The notes under the pieces were generated by a model. The model was not told the DNA's origin. It ran no database searches and worked only from the letters and a program-made list of their open reading frames with translations. 64,000 nucleotides of DNA. Source: Pseudomonadota bacterium. GTDB lineage: Bacteria > Pseudomonadota > Gammaproteobacteria > Burkholderiales > Burkholderiaceae_C. The stretch spans positions 131,505 through 195,504 of the forward strand of contig JAEZWW010000005.1 of NCBI GenBank assembly GCA_023442945.1, read 5' to 3'. Shown here one piece after another: positions 11,063 through 18,690 of the stretch. Each line of letters begins with the position of its first letter. Position 1 is the first letter of the stretch. A program made the translations under genes and the position numbers.

Positions 11063-11860
11063 TCAGTACAGCAGCCCGTGCATCGACGCCAGACTGACCG
11101 CCTGGGCGCGGGTGCGCACCTGCAGCTTGCGGTACACGTTCTTCACGTGCGAATTCACGGTCTGCGTGCTGATGCCCAAACGCGTGCCGATCTCGCCGCT
11201 GGTGTGGCCGATGGCCACCAGGCGCAGGATTTCCCGCTCGCGCAGCGACAGCGCTTCGGCGCAGCCGTGGGCGCCCCGCGCACCCGCGCCGTGGCGTGCG
11301 GGCGGCGCCGCGGCTTCCAGCCGACGCAAGAGGCGCCGCGCCAGGTTGGGTGTGATCGACGCGCCGCCGTTGACCACCTGCAGCACCGCCTGGGCGAAAT
11401 TGCCGAACCACGAGTTCTTGATCAGGTAGCCGGTGGCGCCCAGCTCGAACGCGTGGACGGCGTGCTCTTCGTCCTCCATGGCGCTCACCACCACCGCTTC
11501 GGCCACGGGGCGTGTGTGCTTCATGAATTCGATCAGCTGAAAGCCGGTCCCGTCGCCGAGGTTGAGGTCGACCAGCAGCACCTCAAAGGCGTGCTGCGTC
11601 ACCAGGCGCCGCCCTTCCCGCAGCGAACTGGCCTGCCCGACCAGCAGCACGCGCGGGTCGGACAACAGTTCCTGCGCGATCACGCGGCGGATATGTGGGT
11701 CGTCGTCGACCAACAGCACCCGCACCGGCTGGTCGGGCTGGCCGGTGAGGAAGTCCGGCCAAGGCAGGCCGCCGGGCGTGGTGGTGGAAAAGGCGGCGTG
11801 GCCGAAACCGGTGACCGTCGGCGGGTCGCAGGCACCGTCGGGAATGGCATGGGCGCTCAT
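11063..11860 (-). CDS. LuxR/NarL-family response regulator
   Basis: A 265-residue two-component regulator. The receiver domain spans about residues 46-165 (VLLVDDDPHIR acidic pocket, phospho-Asp98 in LVDLNLGD, Lys148 in YLIKNS). The C-terminal LuxR-type HTH spans about 203-260 (LSLREREILRLVAIGHT, then STQTVNSHVKNVYRKL). A 40-residue N-terminal extension precedes the receiver. The start at 11860 is supported by GGAAGGA upstream. It is the first gene of an operon with the kinase gene and is divergent from the CsgG-like exported-protein locus, which is its most likely target. E. coli CsgD is also a LuxR-type regulator of a CsgG locus, but orthology cannot be claimed. Confidence 0.9.
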   Translation of the reverse strand: MSAHAIPDGACDPPTVTGFGHAAFSTTTPGGLPWPDFLTGQPDQPVRVLLVDDDPHIRRVIAQELLSDPRVLLVGQASSLREGRRLVTQHAFEVLLVDLNLGDGTGFQLIEFMKHTRPVAEAVVVSAMEDEEHAVHAFELGATGYLIKNSWFGNFAQAVLQVVNGGASITPNLARRLLRRLEAAAPPARHGAGARGAHGCAEALSLREREILRLVAIGHTSGEIGTRLGISTQTVNSHVKNVYRKLQVRTRAQAVSLASMHGLLY

Positions 11861-12005
11861 CGTGTCCTTCCTCGAGCCCCTGGGGGGCTGCTCATTTAGG
11901 TCTTCTCGGAGGCGCTGGCTCGGCTCGGATCCCCGGCGCACCGGGTGGGCTCTGACCGCCAACGGGGCGCCTCTGCCCGCTGAGGCCTCCACGTTAGGCC
12001 TTTCC

Positions 12006-12034
12006 CAGGTCAAATGTGTGCATTTGTTGACCTG
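12006..12034. promoter_or_regulatory. Candidate operator, inverted repeat CAGGTCAA-N13-TTGACCTG
   Basis: A perfect 8 bp inverted repeat (12006-12013 and 12027-12034) with AAATG/CATTT extending the symmetry inward. It lies in the A/T-rich part of the divergent promoter region. Its position suits binding by the adjacent response regulator, which is inference. Confidence 0.45.
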
Positions 12035-12093
12035 GTTTGCCAATATTTTCGATTAACACAATCGTTTACTAACCAGTCCAAAAACGGTCCATG

Positions 12094-12155
12094 CTACTTT
12101 TTATATAGCTGTCTGCGCTGATCACTGTAGGGCTTGGAAGCGATTCACCTTGAAT
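12094..12155 (-). repeat. Diverged dispersed-repeat copy, upstream of CsgG-like locus
   Basis: Reverse-orientation copy with ATATAGCTGTCTGCGCTG followed by CTGTAGGGCTTGGAAGCGATT and a diverged end. It falls in the leader of the repeat-protein gene. Confidence 0.55.
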
Positions 12156-12346
12156 TCGGCTAGGAACTGGATGCGTCCTATAGGGTATCCCGCTTGGGCG
12201 ATGGCGTTGGACCGTGGTGGGGATGAAACTGAATGCGACGACGTTGACAGCCCCGGGCAATCCGGCCGGGGGCCAGGCCGGCGGGCGTCGACACCAGCGC
12301 CTGCGGGGGCTGGCAAGAGTCTCAACACCTTTGGAGGATCGTCATC

Positions 12347-13102
12347 ATGAAAACGCTTGCATTCTTCGCGCTCAGTGCGCTGGCGACGGCGTCGTACGCC
12401 CTCACGCCCGCCCCGATGGGGGAAATCCGCATCACCGGCACGTCTACCCAGACCGCCTCGGTCAACGCGTCGGTGGTGAAAAACACGGCCGAACCCAACG
12501 CCTACGCCAACCAGAACCTGGCGTCGAACAAGGGCTCGGTCACCATCGGGGGCACGTCGAACCAGCGGGCGACGCTGGACCACGCCACGGTGGAAAACCA
12601 CGCGAAGAACGCGGGTGACATCGCGGTCCAGAGCATCGCCTCGAACGTCGGCAAGGTGTCGATCTCGGGCACCTCGAACCAGGCAGCGGACATCTACGGC
12701 AGCTCCATGTTCAACACCGCTGAAGGCAACGGCTGCATGGGCTGCGATTCCGGCACGGCTGTGGCGTACCAGAACGCCGCAACCAACCACGGCCAGGTGA
12801 CGATCTCCGGCACCAGCAACCAGTACTTCGGCATGTCGGGCGGCTCCGTCGCCGACAACAAGGCCAAGGGCGCCGACTCGGTTGCCGTGCAGAACATGTC
12901 GTCCAACTACGGCAAGGTGACGATCGCCGGCACTTCCAACCAGACGACCTACATCACCGGCCAGTCCTTCGTGGGCAACCTGGCCAACGGCGATGGCGCG
13001 GTCGCCTACCAGAACCTGGCCTCCAACGACGCTTGCGAACCGCCACCCCCGGTCTGCGTGGGCCCGGCCTGCGGCCCGTTCGCTTCCCTCACGCGGCCGT
13101 AA
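12347..13102 (+). CDS. Secreted Asn/Gln-rich five-repeat protein (candidate amyloid/adhesin subunit)
   Basis: A 251-residue protein with a signal peptide (about residues 1-19). It then has five tandem repeats of about 38-47 residues (25-62, 63-101, 102-148, 149-188, 189-228). Each begins G-x-V/I-x-I-x-G-T-S-N-Q and ends A-x-Q-N-x-A-S-N. This strand-turn pattern with regularly placed Asn and Gln recalls curlin-type or beta-solenoid subunits, though the motif is not the CsgA repeat. Repeat 3 carries an inserted GCMGCDSG with two Cys; the C-terminus is Cys/Pro-rich (CEPPPPVCVGPACGP). GGAGG lies about 10 bp before the ATG. It is followed in order by a small secreted protein, a CsgG-like lipoprotein and a Sel1 protein. 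Family not recognised; the amyloid role is inferred from repeat structure and neighbours. Confidence 0.7.
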   Translation: MKTLAFFALSALATASYALTPAPMGEIRITGTSTQTASVNASVVKNTAEPNAYANQNLASNKGSVTIGGTSNQRATLDHATVENHAKNAGDIAVQSIASNVGKVSISGTSNQAADIYGSSMFNTAEGNGCMGCDSGTAVAYQNAATNHGQVTISGTSNQYFGMSGGSVADNKAKGADSVAVQNMSSNYGKVTIAGTSNQTTYITGQSFVGNLANGDGAVAYQNLASNDACEPPPPVCVGPACGPFASLTRP

Positions 13103-13119
13103 GCCTGGACGTTTCGACG

Positions 13120-13164
13120 GACCGACCCGGCCCCCGATGCACCCGCCAACGGGGCCGGTCGGTC
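13120..13164 (+). other. Strong intercistronic hairpin after the repeat-protein gene
   Basis: The arms GACCGACCCGGCCCC (13120-13134) and GGGGCCGGTCGGTC (13151-13164) pair over 14 bp with one bulged base and a 16-base loop. There is no T tract, so it is not a classic terminator. It could cap the upstream mRNA and let the first gene be made in excess over the others, as often seen for subunit genes. That role is inference. Confidence 0.6.
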
Positions 13165-13192
13165 ACCCCACCAACACGCAAGGAGGCACACC

Positions 13193-13600
13193 ATGTCGAT
13201 CCGGAACCATTTGGCGCTGGCCGCGCTTCCCCTGGGGCTGGCCGGGCTGGCCGCCCCTGCTCTGGCGGGCGCGCCGGGGGAGGACCCGGTCCTCATCCAG
13301 GCCCGGGTGAGCTACCTGCAGCTGCCCACCGCCGCTCCCGCAAAGTCGGGCGACATCAACTACCGCCGCGACATGCCCGACGACATGCAGGCCAAGGTCT
13401 CGCGCTACACGGCCAAGGCCTACAGCGCAACGCCGGGCAACGTGGCGACCGAGCGCGACGTCGTGCAGTCGGTGCGCACGCAAGGCTTGCGCACAACCTG
13501 CTACCAGTCGGTGGGCAGCACCAGCGCCCCCAGCAACAAGCTCGGCAACAACGAGCAAGTGGTCGTTCTGCGCGGCGACCTCGTGAACCTGTGCAATTGA
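13193..13600 (+). CDS. Small secreted protein of the CsgG-like locus
   Basis: A 135-residue protein with a signal peptide (cleavage probably after APALA, residue about 25). The mature part is about 110 residues, with two Cys near the end (TTCYQSVGS and the C-terminal NLCN) that could form a disulphide. No family recognised. A perfect AAGGAGG ribosome site precedes the ATG. Its place between the repeat subunit and the CsgG-like pore gene suggests a minor subunit, nucleator or chaperone (analogous to CsgB, CsgF or HfaA in position only). Confidence 0.65.
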   Translation: MSIRNHLALAALPLGLAGLAAPALAGAPGEDPVLIQARVSYLQLPTAAPAKSGDINYRRDMPDDMQAKVSRYTAKAYSATPGNVATERDVVQSVRTQGLRTTCYQSVGSTSAPSNKLGNNEQVVVLRGDLVNLCN

Positions 13601-13714
13601 AGGCCTGGCGCGCCCGCCCGCGGGACCGATCCGGCCACCACCACGCTCGCGCCTGAAGCCGGTCCGCCCTTCCTGGGGGCGCGGCCGGCCCCCGGGCGCC
13701 CACGGGAGGAGGAC

Positions 13715-15451
13715 ATGACCAACCAAAAAGCCCGCCGGACCACGCCCGGCCATCGCCCCGCGGCCGCTGCGACACCGCTGCATCGCCGCTTTCGGGTCTG
13801 GGTCTACCTGTGCCTGCTGGGCTTGGGCCTGGTCAGCGGTTGTGCGCCGATGGACCCGCGCAAGGACGCGGATTACCACGAAGCCGCGCTCACGACCGAC
13901 CGGCCCACCGTGCGGCCGGTGCGCTCGATCTCCAGCTTCTCGGAATCGCTGGTGTGCATGGACCACATGCTGCGCGCGGCCAACCTGCCCACCACGCTGA
14001 TCACCAGCAAGCAGTTTCCCGATTTCTCCGGCAAGGTGCCGGCCGCGGTGAAAGACATGGTGGTCACCTCGCTGTCGCAGATGTCCCACATCAGCAACGC
14101 CTTCCGCTTTGTCGACTTCGAAGTGGACATTGCGCGCCAGGACACGGTGCAAAACCTGTCGACCATCCTGCTGAACAACAACCAGATGCAATTGCAGCGC
14201 CCGGCGCTGTACGTGTCCGGGGCCATCGCCTTTGTGGATCAGAACGTGCTGAGCAACCGCTTGTCGGCCGGCACGTCCGCGAGCCGGCTGGACACAGGCT
14301 ACAGCAACAGCCGGGCCGCCACCGTGGTGGCGCTGGAGGCGCATCTGGGCGACTTCCGCACGCGCACCATCATCCCGGGCTTGGACTCGGCCAACGAAGT
14401 GGTGATCGGCGGGTCTGGGCAAGGCGTGGACATCGCTGGGCGGATCGGCGACTACGGCGTCAAGTTCAACGTCGGGCGCGACTACGCCCTGGGCGCGGGC
14501 GGCGCGGTGCGCACGCTGGTGGACCTGGCCATGATCGAGCTGGTGGGCAAATGGGCGCGCGTGCCGTACTGGCAGTGCCTGATGCTGGACCAGACCAACC
14601 CCAACTTCCAGCGCCAGATGCGCGATTGGTTCGTCGAAAGCGGCCCTGCCGGGCAGCTCGCGTTGATCAAGGCATCACTGATCAGCCGCGGCTACCTGCC
14701 GCCGGGGTCCGAGAACATGGTTCTGACCGACCCCAACCTGCGCCAGGCGCTGTCGCGTTTTCAGACGGACCGCGGTGTGGTCGCCACAGGAGTGGTGGAT
14801 TTTTCGACCTACGACGCGGCCCTGCGCAACTTCGTCGCGCTGGACCACAACGGCGCACTCACGCGCATCGGCTGGACCAGTGGTGGCGCGACCTCGATCG
14901 CTGGGCCAGACGGCCAGGTGCTGCCGGGCCTTGGCGGTGGTGCGCCCGCGCCATGGCTGATCGACATGCAACTGGAAAATCCCCAGCCCGCCGGCGAACG
15001 CCCTCCCTTCCTGGCCGGAGAGCAGGTCTTCGTGTCGGCGAGTGTCTCGCGCGCGTCACACCTGTACTGCTACTTTGTCGATGCGCGGGGGCAGACCATG
15101 CGCATCCTGCCCAACGCGTTGCAACCGACGTCGCTGGTGTCGGCCAACCTCGCGGTGCGGATTCCCGACTGGATGGCCCCCAACCCCGGCTTCATCCTCG
15201 ACGCTGGTCAGCCGGGCGTGGAGACGGTGCTGTGCCTGGCGACCGCCCAGGCCGCCGAGCCGCTGCTGCCGCCCGAGTTGCAGGGTCCAGCCATGACCGC
15301 GTTGACCGGTGTGAAGGGCGTGGAAGATGTGCAGCAGCGCTACGCCACGGCCATGGGGGCGCAGGGTTATGTCTCGCAGCTGGTGCAATGGAATGTGGTG
15401 CCCCGTCCCGCGCCGCCTGAACCTCCGCCCGCAGCGGCAGCGGGCAAGTGA
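13715..15451 (+). CDS. CsgG/HfaB-like outer-membrane lipoprotein with PG-binding-like and DUF4384-like regions
   Basis: A 578-residue protein. A charged N-terminus is followed by a hydrophobic stretch and lipobox LVSGC (Cys43). Residues about 65-290 resemble the CsgG/HfaB fold: LITSKQFPDFSGKVP, then ALYVSGAIAFVDQNV, then TVVALEAHLGDFRTRTII, and a final helix before WQCLML, matching the order of motifs in curli pore proteins. Residues about 310-372 look like a peptidoglycan-binding repeat (LRQALSRFQTDRGVVATGVV). Residues about 430-560 resemble DUF4384 (FLAGEQVFVSASVSRASHLY, then MRILPNA). A Pro/Ala tail ends it. GGAGGAGG precedes the ATG. Predicted role: oligomeric outer-membrane secretion channel anchored to the cell wall for the upstream secreted proteins. 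E. coli CsgG has only the first part (about 277 residues). Domain calls are by eye. Confidence 0.72.
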   Translation: MTNQKARRTTPGHRPAAAATPLHRRFRVWVYLCLLGLGLVSGCAPMDPRKDADYHEAALTTDRPTVRPVRSISSFSESLVCMDHMLRAANLPTTLITSKQFPDFSGKVPAAVKDMVVTSLSQMSHISNAFRFVDFEVDIARQDTVQNLSTILLNNNQMQLQRPALYVSGAIAFVDQNVLSNRLSAGTSASRLDTGYSNSRAATVVALEAHLGDFRTRTIIPGLDSANEVVIGGSGQGVDIAGRIGDYGVKFNVGRDYALGAGGAVRTLVDLAMIELVGKWARVPYWQCLMLDQTNPNFQRQMRDWFVESGPAGQLALIKASLISRGYLPPGSENMVLTDPNLRQALSRFQTDRGVVATGVVDFSTYDAALRNFVALDHNGALTRIGWTSGGATSIAGPDGQVLPGLGGGAPAPWLIDMQLENPQPAGERPPFLAGEQVFVSASVSRASHLYCYFVDARGQTMRILPNALQPTSLVSANLAVRIPDWMAPNPGFILDAGQPGVETVLCLATAQAAEPLLPPELQGPAMTALTGVKGVEDVQQRYATAMGAQGYVSQLVQWNVVPRPAPPEPPPAAAAGK

Positions 15452-15472
15452 CGCAACCCGCGGCGTCTGGCC

Positions 15473-16738
15473 ATGACCACGCTTCCCGCCCCGGTCCCGC
15501 GCCCCATTCGATGGATGCTGGTGCGCTGGCCCCTGCTTTGCGCCGCAGGCGCGCTGCTGGCGACCACAGGGTTCGCGTCCGTCAGAACCGCACCGCTTGG
15601 GACGGCAGCACCGGTCGCGGCGCCCCCCGCGACACCCTCGACCGAACTGGAGCCGGGGGCGCTGTCCCCGCCAACGATCACAGCGCCGCCCACCGCGCCC
15701 GAAGCCATTCGCCCCAGGCCCCGCGGAGACGCTCCACGCATCGAAGCGCCGCCCGTGGACCGCAGCGCGCTGGTTCCGCGCGACCAGTCCGCCCAGGCGG
15801 CGGCCCGCGAATGGCAGCAGTTGCTGCGCTGCGCCAGCGTGAACGGGCGCTACGGCACCACCACCCGATCGGCACAGGCGGCCTGGCTGTTGGGTCTGAT
15901 CCAACTGCACGGCGCGGGCGTGCGACGCGACACGGCGGGGGCGCAGCTGTGGTTTCAGCGCGCCGCCAGCGGTGGGCGCGAGCCCTGGGCTTACGCTGGA
16001 ATCGCCTGGTGCGCCATCGACGGCTGTGTGGGTCCCCCCACACCGTTGGTGGCCGAGCGTGCGATCGCCCAACTGCGCGAAACGCACGCTGCGCGCGCTG
16101 ACTACCTGGCTTGGCTGCTGGCGCAGCGCCAGACGCCGCTGCAGCTGACACCGCCGGGCAACGAAGGCAACGACGACGCGTCGCGGCCGGGCTTGCGCCT
16201 GCTGCAGCGCTCCGCCGCAGCAGGCGACGTGCAAGCCTTGACTGAGCTGGGCCTGCTCGCCGTGAGCCAAAGCGACCTGGAAGGCGCGGCCACGTACTTT
16301 CGCCGCGCGGCGCCCCATTCGCAGGCCGCGGCCTACAACCTGAGCGAAGTGCAGGCGCGCATGTCCGATCGCATTCAAGCCAACCCTCGAACGCCCTTGT
16401 CGGCCAGCGCCAGCGAAGCCCTGGAGGCCGCGCGCCGCTACCACCGCGGCGTGGGCGTGCCGATGAACTACGTCGAAGCGATCCGCCTGTACCGCGTGGC
16501 CGAGGCGCGCGGCAGCCAGGAAGCGCGGCGCATGCTGCAGCTGATCTTCTCGCAGCCAGCCCCAGGCGGTGGCGTCAACATCGCGTGGATGCGGCAACTG
16601 GCCTTCGTGGATACCGCGACCTCGCTGCCGGTGGTGGGCACCGTGCTCAGTCCGCACACCCTGCAACGCGACCCCACGCCGCTGTTCGACTTGATGCCCG
16701 CCTTCTGGCGCCACCAGCTGACGCAGGTCGGGCGGTAG
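15473..16738 (+). CDS. Exported Sel1-like repeat (TPR-like) protein
   Basis: A 421-residue protein. The N-terminal hydrophobic segment (about residues 13-36) is a signal or anchor, followed by a Pro/Ala-rich linker to about residue 95. Sel1/TPR-like helical repeats follow: AAWLLGLIQLHGAGVRRD, LTELGLLAVSQSDLEGAATY and YHRGVGVPMNYVEAIRLYRV with AEARGSQEARRM. Such repeats are usually protein-protein interaction scaffolds. It starts 22 bp after the CsgG-like gene, so it is the fourth gene of that operon. It ends 5 bp before the stop of the convergent phosphoesterase. A weak ribosome site suggests translational coupling. Likely a periplasmic partner of the secretion pore; this is inference. Confidence 0.75.
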   Translation: MTTLPAPVPRPIRWMLVRWPLLCAAGALLATTGFASVRTAPLGTAAPVAAPPATPSTELEPGALSPPTITAPPTAPEAIRPRPRGDAPRIEAPPVDRSALVPRDQSAQAAAREWQQLLRCASVNGRYGTTTRSAQAAWLLGLIQLHGAGVRRDTAGAQLWFQRAASGGREPWAYAGIAWCAIDGCVGPPTPLVAERAIAQLRETHAARADYLAWLLAQRQTPLQLTPPGNEGNDDASRPGLRLLQRSAAAGDVQALTELGLLAVSQSDLEGAATYFRRAAPHSQAAAYNLSEVQARMSDRIQANPRTPLSASASEALEAARRYHRGVGVPMNYVEAIRLYRVAEARGSQEARRMLQLIFSQPAPGGGVNIAWMRQLAFVDTATSLPVVGTVLSPHTLQRDPTPLFDLMPAFWRHQLTQVGR

Positions 16739-16743
16739 CTTCC

Positions 16744-17559
16744 TCAGGCCGCGCCGCGTGCCGGGACAACCGTCTCCGCCACCTGCGCAAAGGCGCCGTC
16801 GCCGTCCCAGTCCCAGCGCTCCACCACCGCCCGCTGCCCCGCGGGCAAGCCGCTGTGGCGGATCAGGTGCACGCTGTTGGGCACGCGCTCGCGGATGCGG
16901 CTGGACACGGCCGTGCCGGTCTGCACCACCCAGGTGGCGTCCAGCGGCGCCGGCAGCGGCGCGACGAAGGATTGGTGGGTGTGGCCGGACAGCAGCAAGT
17001 CCGCGCCAGCGTCGGCCCAGGCCTGGCGCGCCGCCAGGTGCCCGCGCAGCAGGTCCTTGGCGTCGTCCGCTTCGATCACGTGCAGCGGCTGGTGCGTCAC
17101 CACCAGCTTGAGCGCGTCGGGCGCACAGCGCTGCAGGCGCTCGACCACGCGGGCGATCTGCGCACTGGACACCTCCCCGTGCTGGTGGCGCCAGGGCCGC
17201 GTGGTGTTGACGCCCAGCAGGGCGATGCCGGGCTGGGCAACCGTCGGTTCCAGGTCGCTGCCAAACCAGCGTGTGTAGGGCCCGTACGGGTCCGCCAGCC
17301 GCAACGCGACGTTGAACAGCGGCAGATCGTGGTTGCCGGGGATCACCAGCAGGCCGGTGCGCGGGTCGGCGTCGCATTCGGCGCACAAGCGGTTCAAAAA
17401 ACGGTGCGCCGCCGCAAACTGGCCGGCGCGCGCGCGCTGGGTGATGTCGCCGGAGACGATCACCAGCCCCGGGCGCCGCCGCGCCGCCAGCGCGATCAGC
17501 CCACGCACGACGGCAGGCTGTTCGGTGCCGAAGTGCGGATCGGTCAGGTGCAGGATCAC
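16744..17559 (-). CDS. Calcineurin-like metallophosphoesterase
   Basis: A 271-residue enzyme with the full set of dimetal phosphoesterase motifs in order: LTDPHFG (residues about 5-11), VSGDITQ, IPGNHD, VVTHQPLH and LSGHTHQ. The layout matches the class of CpdA-like cyclic nucleotide phosphodiesterases and related enzymes; the substrate cannot be fixed. It starts with GTG at 17559, overlapping the stop of the upstream lipid-kinase gene by four bases (GTGA), so the pair is translationally coupled. Confidence 0.88.
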   Translation of the reverse strand: MILHLTDPHFGTEQPAVVRGLIALAARRRPGLVIVSGDITQRARAGQFAAAHRFLNRLCAECDADPRTGLLVIPGNHDLPLFNVALRLADPYGPYTRWFGSDLEPTVAQPGIALLGVNTTRPWRHQHGEVSSAQIARVVERLQRCAPDALKLVVTHQPLHVIEADDAKDLLRGHLAARQAWADAGADLLLSGHTHQSFVAPLPAPLDATWVVQTGTAVSSRIRERVPNSVHLIRHSGLPAGQRAVVERWDWDGDGAFAQVAETVVPARGAA

Positions 17560-18500
17560 GCCGCGCCCTCCTCGCCTGCGGGCTTGGGCGGGACCAGCAA
17601 GCGCAGCGGCCGCGGCGCGGTGCGAAAGCTGAGCGGCGGCGGCATGCGCAGCACTTCGCCGTCCAGCGCCACCTTGACCCAGCGCACGCCGCGGCGCATG
17701 CGCACCACCAGTTCGTCAAACGCGAAGCTGTCCACGCCCTCAGCGCCGTCCAACCGGCCCAGCGCGCCGCGCACCAGCAGCCACAGCGTGCGCGGCAGGG
17801 ACAGCGGCTCCAGCGTGATGGCGGCCAGCCGGCCCTGTTCGACGTCCACCGCGTGGCGCAGGCCGATTTCCTGCATCTGCAACTCGTTGTTGCCGACGAA
17901 CAGCGTGCGCGTGCGCACCACGCGGGTCTGGCCTTCGGCGTGCAGCTCCAGCGTCAGCACGCTGCGCCCGCGCAGCAGCGTGGCCAGGCCGGACAGCAAG
18001 GCCACCGCCCGGTGGCGGCCAAAGCGCCGCTTGGCCGCTTCACGCTCTTCCAGCAGGCGCGGGTACAGCCCGACGCTGGCGTTGACCAGAAACACCCGTT
18101 CGCCCAGCAGGCCGATGGTGACGGGCTCTTCCCGCGCCGTCAGCAGCGCGGCCACCGCCTCGTCCAGGTCGGTGGGCATGCCTTGGGTGCGGCCGAAGTA
18201 GTTGAAGGTGCCTTGCGGCAGCACGCCCATGAGCTGGTCGGCGTTCCAGACCAGCTGCGCCACGGCGTTCAGCGTGCCGTCGCCACCGGCGGCGACCACC
18301 GCGCCGTGCGCTTCCCGCGCGGCGTGGACGGCGCGCACGGTGGCGCGCGTCAGCTCGTCGGCCCCTTGCACGCGCAGGATCTCGTGCGGGCGACCGGCGG
18401 CGGTCAGCAACTCGCCGAGCCGGCCGCTCATCTGCGCAGCATCGGCGGCGCCGGACGAGACGTTGAACACGATAAACAGCGGGGGCGTCGGCAAAGCCAT
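17556..18500 (-). CDS. Diacylglycerol/lipid kinase family protein (YegS-like)
   Basis: A 314-residue cytoplasmic or peripheral-membrane lipid kinase. The catalytic-domain signature GGDGTLNAV is at about residues 72-80, with the following MGVLPQGTFNYF typical of DAGK_cat domains (the usual GTxNDFAR motif appears as GTFNYFGR). The C-terminal beta-sandwich (DGEVLRMPPPLSF) is the second domain. It probably phosphorylates a diacylglycerol-like or related lipid. First gene of a two-gene unit with the phosphoesterase. Confidence 0.87.
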   Translation of the reverse strand: MALPTPPLFIVFNVSSGAADAAQMSGRLGELLTAAGRPHEILRVQGADELTRATVRAVHAAREAHGAVVAAGGDGTLNAVAQLVWNADQLMGVLPQGTFNYFGRTQGMPTDLDEAVAALLTAREEPVTIGLLGERVFLVNASVGLYPRLLEEREAAKRRFGRHRAVALLSGLATLLRGRSVLTLELHAEGQTRVVRTRTLFVGNNELQMQEIGLRHAVDVEQGRLAAITLEPLSLPRTLWLLVRGALGRLDGAEGVDSFAFDELVVRMRRGVRWVKVALDGEVLRMPPPLSFRTAPRPLRLLVPPKPAGEEGAA

Positions 18501-18570
18501 GCGCCAACTGTAAAGGGCGCCACCAGTGGCGCCTGTCGGTCAAGACCGCGAAGTCAGCCTCAACAAGCGA

Positions 18571-18637
18571 ATTTGAAGAGAATCGCGCCCTGGCCCTACA
18601 CCAATCTGCGCGGTCAGCTATCTTATCAATAGCATAC
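18571..18637 (+). repeat. Comamonadaceae-type intergenic repeat, copy (plus)
   Basis: ATTTGAAGAGAATCG, then CTGGCCCTACACC, then CTGCGCGGTCAGCTAT and an A/T-rich tail ending ATAGCAT. It lies between the lipid-kinase start and the SDR stop. Confidence 0.78.
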
Positions 18638-18690
18638 CGCGCCGCCACCTGCCCAGTGCAGCACCGCAACACGGGCCGGTGACGGGCCGT

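Larger units (their letters stand above)
11861..12346. promoter_or_regulatory. Divergent intergenic region between regulator and CsgG-like locus
   Basis: 486 bp with no convincing gene. It contains an A/T-rich core (about 12010-12110), unusual for this GC-rich sequence, so both divergent promoters are probably here. It also holds an inverted repeat at 12006-12034, a diverged dispersed repeat at 12094-12155 and a long (about 200 bp) leader before the ATG at 12347. A TTGACC at 12027-12032 could serve as a -35 element, but no good -10 follows at the right spacing. Confidence 0.55.

Noticed and set aside
12347..13102. Direct assignment of the repeat protein as CsgA
   Set aside because: The repeat motif differs from curlin repeats and repeat length is about 40 rather than 22-23 residues; only the functional analogy is kept.
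15056..17719. 887-codon minus-strand frame opposite the Sel1 and CsgG-like genes
   Set aside because: The motif-bearing proteins are on the other strand in this stretch; the frame is Arg/Ala-rich shadow sequence, apart from its overlap with the true phosphoesterase region, which is in another frame.
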